A stretch of DNA of 64,000 bases. Origin: Ottelia alismoides. Its lineage: Eukaryota; Streptophyta; Magnoliopsida; Alismatales; Hydrocharitaceae. The stretch is from positions 186,001 to 250,000 of the forward strand of contig JAZKJV010007252.1 in assembly GCA_037367405.1 (NCBI GenBank). Direction: 5' to 3'. Positions 22,312 through 33,203 of the stretch are shown piece by piece. How positions within the stretch are numbered: position 1 is the stretch's first letter; each line of letters opens with the position of its first letter. The position numbers and the translations under genes are program-made. The notes below the pieces were generated by a model that had not been told where the DNA came from, ran no database searches, and worked only from the letters and a program-made list of their open reading frames with translations.

Positions 22312-24294
22312 CGGGGGCGAGGCTTGGGGGGGCGCGTGGCAGCCCCTGGGCCGTTGGATCAAGGGCCACCGCCCGATCCAACGGTGCCTGTAAGCTGCGC
22401 TGGAGGGCGGAGACCCGGAGGAGGCGATGCGGGCGGCCGACGCAGGCGCCGCGCTAGGCGGCGAAGTCGGAGGAGATGGAGACGCACCTCGGCCGACACA
22501 CGGCGCGAGGCGCGGGCGGCGGAGCAGGAGGCGTCGGGCGGCACCCCCGCGCGAGGATGGCGGAGCGCGAGCGAGAGGCGGAGGAGGCGGGGCGCTCTTG
22601 GCCGTAGACGATGGGAGGTGGCATGGAGCGCAGAGGCAGCCGCCGGTGGTGCGGGGCCGTGCTGCCGCCCGCGGAGGCGGTTGGGTGCAGATGGGGCGCC
22701 GCACGCAGCGCCGCGTGCGCGCGAGGGAGAGAGGCTCGCGCAGCCGGCAGGTGCGCTGGGAGGCGGCGGCGCGGGGGTAGTCGAGGTGTACCTGCAAGTG
22801 ATAAAAAAAATCAAAGAAACAAAGGGGGGGAAGTGTGTCGCCTGAAGTGTAGGAGAAGCAGTAGCTCCCTCCTGGTTTTCGCCTCGTCGTGGGCGAAGCA
22901 CAACGTAGCTCAGCTACTCGTGGAGAGCAGCGACAAGGAGGGACACCTCCTTGGATCACGCCGGTCAGAGGGGTTGCTGTGCCCGGCTGCTGTCACCAGC
23001 CAAGTTCAAGCCCGTGCTTGGAGAAGGGCAGATGGAGCAGATGGTCGGCGATGGGAGCTGCTTTATAGGAGGTGATCGGAGGGCCGTTACGCGGAGGGGC
23101 TTAATGGCAGGCCTCGTAACGGCCGGCGGCTGGGGTTACACAGGTGGGGTGCTGGCGTTTTGGTTGGAGGAAGATGAAAGGGGTCACATGCTAGGCACGT
23201 GACCCGGGGAAGAGAGAGGTAGTGTAGCAAGTGGGGGTGCCACGTGGCAAGCCCAGGGGCTGCCACGTGGCACCCCAAAAAAATTTCAAAATTTAGAGTG
23301 GAAAAAAAAAGATAGAAGATGACCTCGGATCGAAAAAATTTCTTCACGAAAGTTGTTCGTCTCGTCGAGATCTACAACTTTCATGAAGGGCCCGGGAGCA
23401 AAAGAGGTCACCTGTGAGAAGTGGTATTTTTGGCGGCTTTCCATGTGTACGAAAAACCGCATTTTTGGGATTTTGTATTTTTTGGTGGTTTTAGAGAGGA
23501 TAAAAATTCTAGAAAAAATATGATAAAATAGAAGAAAATTATTTACATATTAATCTAATTTTTTTGGATTTTTAGAAGATAAGAAAATAGGAAAATAAGA
23601 TAGAAGTGAGAAACGCACAACTTTTGTGCAGACCGACAACGGACACTTGGACTTGGTCAGTTTCTTTGATCTTAGTTTTGATATGGATTTGGATTTTTAC
23701 GTTTCTTATTAAAACTTTCATCAAAGGACATAAATGAAAAAGAAATAAAATTAAAAGAGTTAATTATGTACATAAAAACTCAGGTCAAAATTGGCAAAAA
23801 GTTAAAATGCGCAAAAGAGGCCCAAAACCCAACTTTCACAAAAGAGCTCCGAATTTTATGAAATTGGTCTTGTTTTGAAGGTATTTGAAAATGGAGTACT
23901 TTAAAAGTGAGTAGACCAAAATCGGACACTGTATGTGGGAGATATGCTCATTTTAGTCCGTCAGATGTGAAATTTGACTTTGGGATTATTTGACACTTAT
24001 TGGGGTTAGTAATTTTTTTGTATTTTTCATTTAATAAGGTTAGTAATATCTACACAATGGAGGTGGTTTTGGGTCAATCGGAGTTAGGATGAATTAACTA
24101 AAAATGTGAGAAGTTAGCGGCTTTTTGGGCTAATTTACACATGGGATTTTTAATGCAATTTATGCAGATGAAATGCAGATATTATTTACACATGCATGAT
24201 GGCTAATAATGATCTATTAATGATTAATTGCAAGTGGATGATGGGGACAGAGCCTAAATGACCAATTTTAGCATGATGAATACGAGATTCATCA
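22312..24294 (-). repeat. 5' LTR of element B, truncated (1.98 kb of about 3 kb)
   Basis: It matches 12,476-14,430 with only scattered substitutions and one indel of about 26 bp (23,078-23,105, absent near 13,238). Its TATAAAG box is at 23,067-23,061 and the palindrome at 23,345-23,385. The LTR portion downstream of the GC-rich block, including the normal LTR end, is deleted. Confidence 0.88.
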
Positions 24295-24583
24295 TTAAGT
24301 AAATCTACAAGATTCATTGACATTAACTCTAATTGCTAATTTGTGTGTTGTATATAATTAACATTAATTAATGTATGTTATCTTACCCTGTTATTATGCT
24401 AATATTTTATGTGTTTATTTCTCATTAAAAATCGAATAAAAAATAGTATAATATTGTATATAAATAAAATAACATAAAAATACAAAGAATAAGCAAAAGA
24501 AATTTAAAAAATGCTTTATATGGTTTTATTTTGTATTTAATTTTTATCTATGTATAGATGACCTCTGATCTCTTTGACTTCTA

Positions 24584-24624
24584 CATGAAAGTTGTAGATC
24601 TCATCGAGATCTACAACTTTCATG
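24584..24624. repeat. Perfect 19-bp-arm palindrome (family LTR signature) in H
   Basis: Arms CATGAAAGTTGTAGATCTC and its exact complement surround a 3-base loop. Copies also lie at 3,856-3,896, 13,480-13,520, 17,320-17,360, 23,345-23,385 and 59,752-59,792, with degenerate copies near 6,443 and 51,672. Confidence 0.9.
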
Positions 24625-27439
24625 TTTACACTTTCTCTAATTCTCCCTCTAATTATCTATATTGGTTTTATTTGTATTTATTGATTTTTGAATTTTCTAA
24701 GCAAGCCACATGGTGTATTCTGCTTTAGCCACGTGGCCTGCTTCCTTTATCTTCATCTGCCTCAGGTCTCGAGTTTCAGATGGTCTTTGTCAGACTCAAT
24801 TTAGCTGCTCGTAAGCTCTTGTTTCCCAACCGTTTGATTTTATCCATCAGGCGCATTTGAGCGCTACATTTGTGCCCGAATCTGGGCACTATGATCCTAA
24901 TCTAACGGTCGGAGGAGTGTCTTCAACCTTCGCCCGCTTCCTCCAAAAGACGCAACCCTTCGTCCAACCCAACTTCTCATTGTTTTTGCAACTACCTCTG
25001 CCTACTTCCCTTCCAACCATCTTCGCCAATATCTTCACTCTTCGATCCTTATTCACCAACCTCGTAGAACTGATCAACTCCCCCTTGTACAATCAGTGGT
25101 GGTGGTTGAAACCACCACCTTTCGTCACCAACTCCCAAACCACCACTCCATCAAAACTACATCTTCGACCAACTTCCAATTGATCTGCCATTAGCGAGAG
25201 CTCTCCTTGAGCCTTTCCATCCTTTCAGTGATAGAGAGAGGGAGTGAAATCGAGCGAAGATGGGAGACCAACCCCGGCGAGATCCTTGGGTGAAAACCAA
25301 GTTGTAGTACTAAAAGCTCCTTCTCGAGCTTCAATCCTTAGCCTAGGTTGTCAAGCGACGATCTGCGAAGCTCTTCAGCTTTGCATTAGGTAGAAAACTT
25401 CTTCAAATCTATTGATTCACTCTTCCATTTTCCAAGTACCCATTTTCATCTGATTTCATTTTCATCATTGTGCTCCCATTTTTCTAGGGCTAGGAACTTG
25501 ATTGTTCTATGATCTGATCTATCGGACACTCCCGTAAAAGATCAATCATCCATGCATACCCCCTCATGAATCCTTTCATTTCTCCATAGCAGTGTCCCCT
25601 TTGATCCATTCCAATTAACTGCTAAGATTGGAACCCAATTAAAGCTTAATCCTCCATCTTAATGAAGCCTTCCATTTCGCTTCAAATCCACCTTAAATTA
25701 GTTAGTTGTGTGTTCCTGTGTGTATTGGACTAACATTGTAGGTCGACTTAGCTTCATTGGTCAGAGATTGAGACGTATCTCCGATCAACTCTTTCTTCCC
25801 CTAAGAGCAGATCACACCTGGAGTTTCCATAGTATTCTGAAGATAGCCGGAGCCTTTCTCATCTTCTCTATCCTCTAAGCATCATGCCAGGTGTTGTGAA
25901 GCATGCGAGGACCAGCAGAGGAGCGATAGCACACTCATCGGAGATCCATCAGAGTGCCACCATTCATAGCGGAGCTGAAGAACATGGGACAAGCAGCTAC
26001 CATCGATTTCCCTAAATTGGGCATGAATCAACGGTCCAGATTGATCCACATCAGCCACCCGAAGCAGTGATTCACCCCTAAGGTTCGGCATCCGAGCCCG
26101 CATCCAAGCCTTGCGCGAAGAAGCAAAGATAGCCACATGTCCCGAGCCTCGACTTCTGAACCTATACATGTCATGTGCTTCGTACACGAGACTGGGTTAT
26201 TTATAGAGACGACCCCCAACTTTTCAAGAATTGTAGATAAGTCCACCCACCTTTGTATATTTTGCATATTTATCCATTCAGGATATTTTAATTGTATTTC
26301 AGTCCATTTATGTCCTAACTTGTAGTAAAACTTCTAGTTTTTCTTGCAAAAAATGCCCTTGTATTGCATATCTAATATCTTTATATCCATAGATCCAAAT
26401 GAAGTGATTTTGATCTCGTTGAAAAGCTAATTTATTGTTATATCTTTTGGAGTGCTTTATTGTTAATTTTAACTTAAAAAACATGCATGAATCATTTCTT
26501 ATTCTAAGTACTTATTTAGATCTTTAAATGAAGTTGAAAATGTCATCTTTCTGAGCAATTGAACCTTATATTCACTTTGCTTCTTAACAAATAATTGTTA
26601 GTTATTTTTAATCATTGTCATTAAGTTAACAAATTGTTTAATTGCTTGATAAAACTATTGAGCATCGAAGTTGAAATTAAAGTTAAAATTGTGTTGAGTT
26701 GTATTTGAGACTGACTAACACTCAAAGCCATCATTAGATCTATTTTCATGCCTTAATTAATATTGAATTAATTTAGGAAATTTTTGTAATAAACCCCAGT
26801 TGTCTGTTGTGTGTTTAATTGTATTGTGATGGACTTATCTTATTATTTGTGCATTATTGTTTTCATACAATTTAATAGCATAAAAAATGTGTTAGAAATC
26901 ATTATTATTGTGGATTGTGCATTCGCTCAGAATAATCATCGTATAAATTGCTACCTGAAATATTCGACACATAAATTTCATCACTTAATTGCATGCATCG
27001 TTGTGTTCGACCTTGGACTTCCCATGTTATAAATTCAAGTCGAATCCTCCTCGTAGAGATCATTCATTCGGTTCTCTATGATATGCTAAGTGTCCGTACT
27101 ACAAGGGATACATTTTAATACATGCATTTAGCGATTCATAAACACATCATTGTCTTGCAAGATTATTTTATGCATCATGTCTTGCCTTATTTTGTGTGCA
27201 TATGTCATTCTGTCTGCATTGGGAGATCTAGGTTAAGGAAATAACTCGCTCAATTTTAAACATTAATTTCTGATTAATCAACGAGGAGGATCATGTCCTT
27301 GTGTTCGCCTTGGTATGCTTGCCAAGTAAAATTTTTGCCACATATTCAAACGTGTGGTCGATTATGTTCAATCCATTGTCGCCTCCTCTGCTACGATAAA
27401 ATTACTATATTAAAGAGGATATTTTAGGTTTTATTAGGA

Positions 27440-28591
27440 GTTGAGTTCTTAAAGAAGGCAAAAGCATCTGTGACTCCTTATCTGGGAGGAGTCGTCTTTA
27501 CGGTGGGAGGTAGCTCGTGCTTCATAAGGGATATCAAGAAGAAAGGATATGGTGGAGCCATGTCCACGATGTAAGTATGCTACGGGTTAAAGAAAGGGGA
27601 GAAGACGTACTTGGTTACAGTACGTATCGAAGAAGATAATGTGGAGATTCAGCCATGCCCCAATGCAATACAAAAGATGTTAGGCGAGTTCAAGGATGTG
27701 ATGCTGAAGGAGATTCCCAAGGAGCTTCCACCGAAGACATGGATCACGTGATCGAACTGCTGCCAGGTATAGTGCCTCTATAATTGACCCTACAAGATGC
27801 CCCCTGAACATTTGGAGGATTTGCGAAGACAACTCAAGGAGCTAGTGGATGTTGGTTTGATGCATCCAAGCAAGGCTCATATGGAGCATCCGTGATGTAC
27901 CAATAGAAGAAAGGCGAGAGCTTGCGGATATGCATGAACTATCGCGTACTAAATTAGGTGACGGTGAAGAACAAGTACCCCATCCTCAATGTTGAAGACA
28001 TGTTTGATTGCTTGGGCCATGCCAAGTACTTTTCGAAGATGCCAAGTACTTTTCGAAGATGGATGCCAGGCCAGGATACTACCAGGTCTGCATCAAGGAG
28101 GGAGACAAACTGAAGATGGCATGTGTGACGCGTTATGGTTCTTTTGAGTTCCTTGTTATGTCATTTGGGTTAACTCATGCCCTAGCTACTTTCTGTACTG
28201 TGATGAATGATGCCTTCCATAAGTATATTGACTCTATTTGGACGACATAGTGATGTACTGCAGGACCCTGAAAGAACACATCAAGCATCTGTTGATTGTG
28301 CTTGAGAAGCTGAGGAAAAATCGGTTGCACCTGAAGCTAAAGAAGTGTGCCTTCGGTCAGGAGACCATCTCCTTCCTCAGGCATATCGTCGGCAGAGGCA
28401 TGATATGCATGGAGATCAGGAAGACTCAAGCGATTGAAGAGTGGGAGATATCCACAAAAGCTATGGAGATGCAATCCTTCCACAGATTGGTGAACTACTA
28501 CATGAAGTTCATCAAGGGATATTCCAAGAAGACAACACCCATGACATACCTACTTCAGAAGGATCATCTTTGGAGATGGATGTCTGAATGA
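27440..28591 (+). pseudogene. Gypsy pol: RT domain remnant of element I
   Basis: Readable across several frames: an upstream piece with GEFKDVMLKEIPKELPP (27,685-27,735), LRRQLKELVDVGLMHPSKAH (27,820-27,880), RICMNYRVLN (27,925), VTVKNKYPI, DARPGYYQVCIKEGDK and FEFLVMSFGLTHALATFCTV (28,060-28,205). The catalytic YLDD lies at about 28,234-28,245, but one frame away from the preceding sequence. Stops occur near 27,570, 27,770, 27,895 and 27,955. A 20-bp tandem duplication (28,021-28,060) adds another frameshift. It cannot encode a working RT. Confidence 0.85.
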
Positions 28592-28618
28592 CAGGAGGTA
28601 ATCTAGAAGCTGAAGAGG

Positions 28619-29025
28619 GTGGTGGTGGAAGAGTCGATTCTACGACTTCAAGATTTCGAGAAGCCATTCAAAGTCCACACTGATGCATCTGATTATGCAC
28701 TTGGAGGTGTATTGGTGCAAGATAGGCACCCGATAGTGTATGAGAGTCGTAAGTTGAATCTAACAGAGAGGGGATACTCTATGCATGAGAAGAACATGAC
28801 AACAGTGATCCATTATCTAAGGACATGGCACTACTACCTCCTCAAATCGAAGTTCGTGGTGCATACAGACAACACGGTAATGAGCTTCTTTTCCACACAA
28901 AAGAAGACGACTCCCAAGTAAGCACAATGGCAAGACTTCCTTGTTGAATTCAACTTCGAGCTTCACTACAAATATGGGTGGACCAGCCAGGTAGCACATG
29001 CTCTCTCGAGGAAGATCGAACCATA
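28619..29025 (+). pseudogene. Gypsy pol: RNase H remnant of element I
   Basis: FKVHTDASDYALGGVLVQD (first catalytic Asp), IVYESRKLNLTERGYSMHEK (catalytic Glu region) and LLKSKFVVHTDN (second Asp) are intact. The frame breaks at a TAA near 28,919 and resumes with FLVEFNFELHYKYG and VAHALSRK. Confidence 0.85.
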
Positions 29026-29209
29026 AGAGTTGAAGGTTGTGGTGATCACATCGGTCACCCGTGTGTCTATAGACATGCTCGAGCGCATCCGGAAGCAGAC
29101 GTAGGATGATCCAATCACATTGTGCTTGGTGCAACACATGAATGATGGAGAAATCTGGAGATTCTAGGTAGAGGAAGGCATCCTCTACACAAAGTATAGG
29201 AGGTCCTAT

Positions 29210-30085
29210 CTCCTCTCGAGCGGTGGCTTGAGGAAGATGTTGCTGAAGGAGGCACATGACACATAGTGGGCTAGTCATCTAGGGGTGGAGCGTACATTGA
29301 CACTCCTATCCTCGGGCTACTTCTGACTGAAGATGGAGGAATATGTGGAAGTCTATGTGTATACATGTTGTATGACATAAAGACAAGATAGAGAGGAATA
29401 AGACAATAGGACTGCTAGAGCCCCTGCCCATCCCTTCACATCCATGGGAGAGCGTCTCCATGTATTTCATCATTGGGTTTCCGAAGGTGGATGGGATTAA
29501 TACATTGATGATCGTAGTTGACCACTTCTCCAAATATGAGATCTTTATACCGACACCCCAGGAGTGCACGATAGAGACAACATCAAAGCTATTCTTGCAG
29601 AACATGGTGAAGCACTGCGGCATATCGATGGACGTTGTGAGTGACCACGATGCATGGTTCACAAGTCAATTCTGGATGACCTTATTTGAGATGCTGGGAT
29701 TCAATCTCAAGTTATCTACCAGCAACCACCCTTAGACAGATGGACAGATGGAGCAAATCAATGACCTGCTGGAAGAGTACCTGAGGCACTATGTGACATC
29801 CAATAAACACAATTGGGTGAGCTTACTGGATATTACACAATTTTGCTACAACCTGCAGCAGACCTCCACCACAAGTAGGAGTCCATTTGAGATTGTGATG
29901 GGTCGACAACCCATGACACCGCATGAAGTGGTGAAGCAAGACAACAAAGGATGGTGTCCTGCTGCATACCATTTCCCATGGGAGAGGCATGATCGATGTG
30001 AGGAAGTGAATGATGCGTTAACTCATGCTCAACACAAGATGAAGAAGGTGGCTGACAAGAGCAGTAGGCTGGTAGAGTTCTAGGT
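29210..30085 (+). pseudogene. Gypsy pol: integrase remnant of element I
   Basis: The zinc-binding part is broken (HLGVERTL near 29,280). The core reads FIIGFPKVDGINTLMIVVDH (29,465-29,525), VVSDHDAWFTSQFW (29,635) and TDGQMEQIND (29,737). The first catalytic Asp, normally just before F-TGLP, is replaced by Tyr (SMYFIIG). The second Asp and the Glu remain. Stops occur at 29,734 and 30,081. After them VGEKVLLKLTPHI and LPKRLELHYEHLMD correspond to the region after the core; no clear chromodomain is visible. Confidence 0.82.
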
Positions 30086-30287
30086 TGGGGAGAAGGTGTT
30101 GCTGAAGCTAACACCACATATTTGGAAGAAGAATATACTGAGGAATACAATGTATAAAGGTCGCATTCCTTGTTACGATGGATCCTTTGAGATAGTTTGA
30201 CATGTGGGACCGCTTGCCTATTAACTACATCTTCCGAAGAGATTGGAGCTGCATTACGAACACCTGATGGATCAGGTGGGGGAGGCA

Positions 30288-30990
30288 TGTAACTCCCCCA
30301 AGTCTTGAGGTACGAGAATAACATGCAAGATCAGTTATTGCACATCCGTGTGGTTCAGTGGCCACACGACGAAGTTTGGACTTTGCCTTAGAGTATGGAC
30401 AACTAAGGGTGGAGTTTACCACATGAAGGTTCGAAGGCCATGGGCTCCCCTTAACACAATACAAGTGTGCAGCGATACTTGATAGAGCAGAGCTACAACA
30501 TCCTACGTATGAGTGTAGGGCCCACTGATGACATGGTATGCTAATGTGGAAGACGACATGGCATGTTGACGGAGCGGATGACATGATATCATTTGCAGAA
30601 GACGAAGGGATTGCATAAAAGATGAAGAGTCAGGGCATATGAAGAGTCACCTCGAAAGATGAAGGGTCACCATAGGAGACGAAGAGTCCTTGCATTCATT
30701 ATACATGTAATAATGGTGTCCTTTCATATACACATGCTTGTGTATATAAGGAGGGGTATAACTCATTTGTAAACAACACACACTTCAGAGAATCTCTTGC
30801 AAATAACAAAGAGAAATTAGTGTCATTTCTCTTGTGTCCTTGTGCTGCATGAGTGCTTGCGTATTCAAGGTGGTTAAGCGGCATGTTTATTTGTTGAGCT
30901 GGTGTATGTCTACAAGCATAGGGGAGGGATGGTTAGCTATGAGGCTAACACCACACAAGTTATTCTCAAAATTGATGTTGAAATTTTACT
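30288..30990 (+). repeat. Presumed 3' LTR of element I
   Basis: It starts TGTAACTCCCCCAAG right after the purine tract. TATATAAGGAGG at 30,743 is a good TATA box, about 30 bp upstream of a likely start of transcription. The right end is not certain: no 5' LTR is present for comparison. A short CA repeat follows at 31,069-31,081. Confidence 0.6.
30743..30750 (+). promoter_or_regulatory. TATA box of the element I LTR
   Basis: TATATAAG in the middle of the presumed LTR, preceded by pyrimidine-rich and followed by ACA-rich sequence. Confidence 0.5.
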
Positions 30991-31084
30991 CATGTGATAG
31001 GAGGCATCCTATCCTTGTGACATATAAAGATAAATGGATCGTGGTGCGACATGGATTTCTTGATTATACACACACACACACATA

Positions 31085-32945
31085 GTGGGGGCGTGTCTAA
31101 TGCTTTGATGAGTCCCTCTAGGATTGTGGCGGGTATATGAGGACATGGTAGAGGAGAAGAAGTCTCAAGTTAGGCGGCAATCAATAGCTCCTCTCAAGTA
31201 AAGATCCAGGAGGAAGAGAGATGGTAGGATCTACAAGGAGCTTGCAACTATACATGAGGGAAGGGGATTCTCTCCAAGGGCAGGTAGGTTTAAAACAAGA
31301 TCTAAAAGGCATGATTAAAAATTAATCATCAAAATTTAAGTGGACATTTTCTATTATTTTCAAAACACATTCACTTCAATGATGATCTATAAGGTAGGAT
31401 TAAAAAATAAATCATCAAAATTCAAATTATACATAGTATTTAGACTCAGTAAGACATCAAAATAGGAATGTAAAGGACCTGCTTATAGATAAGATTATAT
31501 GTGTTACGGAATTAGGAATGCAAGTGGATATTGATATCCATTCCGATTTGGGCCAATATCAATGCATATGCGGACATATGTTTTTTCCTTTTCTACAGAC
31601 ACAATATGGATACTTATATCGTTTCATTTTTTGAGGATATGGATATGTATATGGTTATATTTTTTTGCATATATGGATATGAATATTCATATTACTAAAT
31701 ATATGTGTGCATAATGTATAGATATATATCACCGTGTGCATAGACATATATTAAATTATGTTACAAGGTTCCACATAATACATTGCATTTTAGAGTTATT
31801 TTCAAATATATAAATAAAAATAGTTCTTTATAATATTTAATTTTTAATTGATTATAAAAGTAACTTAATCTAGGATTTGTTCTAGTTTTATTTTGTTTTC
31901 TTAGTAGTGTATGTAGTTTTGATTTATTTAACCATCAAATTCAGCTTTATAAAAATATTTATTACTCCTAATAATGTTAGTAGGCATTTATTAATCATAT
32001 AATAATTTATCTTCTATAAATATTCTGCTCTCACATCAATGTTCACATTTAAGGATATTAATTGTGTTTTTTCTATATTTGCAAGATATCTGTTTTTTAT
32101 ATTTGTATTAGATTTTAAAATGGATAAGAATATGATAGCACCTAAATCCATACCCGTTCATTTGGTTTTAAAGTGCAAATAATGATGTATATACAAATAT
32201 TAACTGATACGGAAAATATTTCACCATATCATTTAAAAATGGCTATGGATATAAAACAGATACAAGAAATACACACAATAGCATAATTACCTTATAGATT
32301 AACTTAAATGTATATTAATTAAATAGCTTATTATTATGTTAATAGGCTATATTAATTGCATAGAGTTTAAATCCAATATAATGAACAACGGTATAAAATT
32401 TTTTACATAGAGTAACAAATAAAATCTGCAATAATATATTAAATGGAGATATAAATATAAACATAGATAACTGCACAAACATAGATACCTGCACATATTA
32501 AATTGACATCTCTATCGATACCTATTTTAAAATAGATATAGATACAAGTGTCAATATATAAGATTTGGTAAGAAGTCAGATATAGACATATCTACACACA
32601 TTTGTATAAATATATACATACTATTGTATAATTTTTTTAATTTTGAAATTTTAAATTTGACAGTATTATTTCCCACCTCACTTGAAGAACTTTATAGTGT
32701 TATTTTGGTAAATTATACAATACTTTTAGGAATAAAATCATAAGTTTACATGGTATTTTTGTATATTTTCCTTATAAACTATCAATAACAAATAGTTCGC
32801 GAACACTAACAACTACAATGACAAATAATAGCAAAATAAATTTGACAAATAATGCTTCAATAGCCTGTCCCCGTCGTAGGTAGAAAAATGTACCACTGTA
32901 TAACCAAATCATTTTCTATTAAAAAATCAGATATCACATTGTTAC
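31085..32945. other. Gene-free AT-rich stretch
   Basis: No credible ORF. From about 31,550 to 32,280 repeated 'atatggatat' and 'tatccat' motifs on both strands resemble a decayed short-inverted-repeat element, but I cannot find its ends. Confidence 0.5.
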
Positions 32946-32948
32946 TAA

Positions 32949-33203
32949 GGGCCCGTTCGGTTCGAGAATAAGCAGGAATAAGGATGGGGAATAAGGAGAA
33001 TAAGGGTCTATTCTTTGTTCGGCTGGAGGATAGGAATAAGGAGAATAATGTGAAATAAAGGTAAGTAAGGAGGATAAAGATGGAATAAGAGTGAAATAAG
33101 ATAAAATGAGGAGGAATAATCGTACCATGGGAAATCGTGTCGGAAGGAGAATAGGCCCCTTATTCCGGGGCCTATTCTCCAAAGGAACAGGCCGAACGAA
33201 GGA
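32949..33203 (+). mobile_element. Harbinger/Tourist-like MITE, copy 1 (about 255 bp)
   Basis: It starts GGGCCCGTTCGGTT after TAA (32,946-32,948). Its interior is made of 'aggaataagg' repeats. The right end has 'ggccgaacga' but is degraded, so the second TAA is not clear. It is the inverted relative of 61,066-61,313. Confidence 0.7.

Larger units (their letters stand above)
11430..24294 (-). mobile_element. Element B: young non-autonomous LTR retrotransposon with 5-bp target duplication
   Basis: The target duplication TTAAG is at 11,425-11,429 and 24,295-24,299. Minus-strand order: 5' LTR remnant (24,294-22,312), leader (22,231-21,253), one 691-codon ORF (21,252-19,177), 3' non-coding region with hairpins, polypurine tract (14,447-14,431) and complete 3' LTR (14,430-11,430). 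The 3.06-kb solo LTR K lies inside. By eye the two LTRs are about 98% identical over the shared part, so the insertion is recent. There is no capsid, reverse transcriptase or integrase region, and no primer-binding site in the expected place. B would have depended on proteins of a relative such as D, and it now looks immobile. Confidence 0.85.
11375..27436 (+). repeat. 3' LTR of element H, split by the insertion of element B
   Basis: The LTR starts TGATAAATCCCGTATTTATCA at 11,375, is interrupted after TTAAG (11,425-11,429), and resumes after the second TTAAG (24,295-24,299). The right part carries the best copy of the family palindrome (24,584-24,624), short 'gaaa..tgtagata/gtcc' modules (26,200-26,340), and near its end (27,320-27,436) a 'gccaagtaaaattttt' segment and 'atattaaagagga', which match the reversed end of B's LTR. 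Without B the LTR is about 3.2 kb. It probably ends near 27,436, where gypsy-like coding sequence of another element begins. Confidence 0.75.
27437..30990 (+). mobile_element. Element I: decayed chromovirus-like Ty3/gypsy retrotransposon
   Basis: Degenerate pol in normal gypsy order: end of protease/start of RT (27,440-27,950), RT (27,950-28,591), RNase H (28,619-29,020), integrase (29,210-30,080), then a polypurine tract GTGGGGGAGGCA (30,276-30,287) and a presumed 3' LTR from 30,288. The RT wording (KNKYPI, GYYQV, ACVTRYG-FEFLVM-FGLT) is that of plant chromoviruses, probably Reina-like. The 5' LTR, gag and protease are missing: it starts abruptly at the end of the H LTR. The 3' limit is uncertain. 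Confidence 0.8.

Noticed and set aside
22300..22317. A plus-strand element starting at the tRNA-Asp primer-site sequence
   Set aside because: The sequence after it is B's LTR in minus orientation, not a leader, and no plus-strand LTR end precedes it.
28817..29278. 153-codon minus-strand frame opposite the gypsy RNase H/integrase
   Set aside because: It is the shadow of the plus-strand pol of element I.
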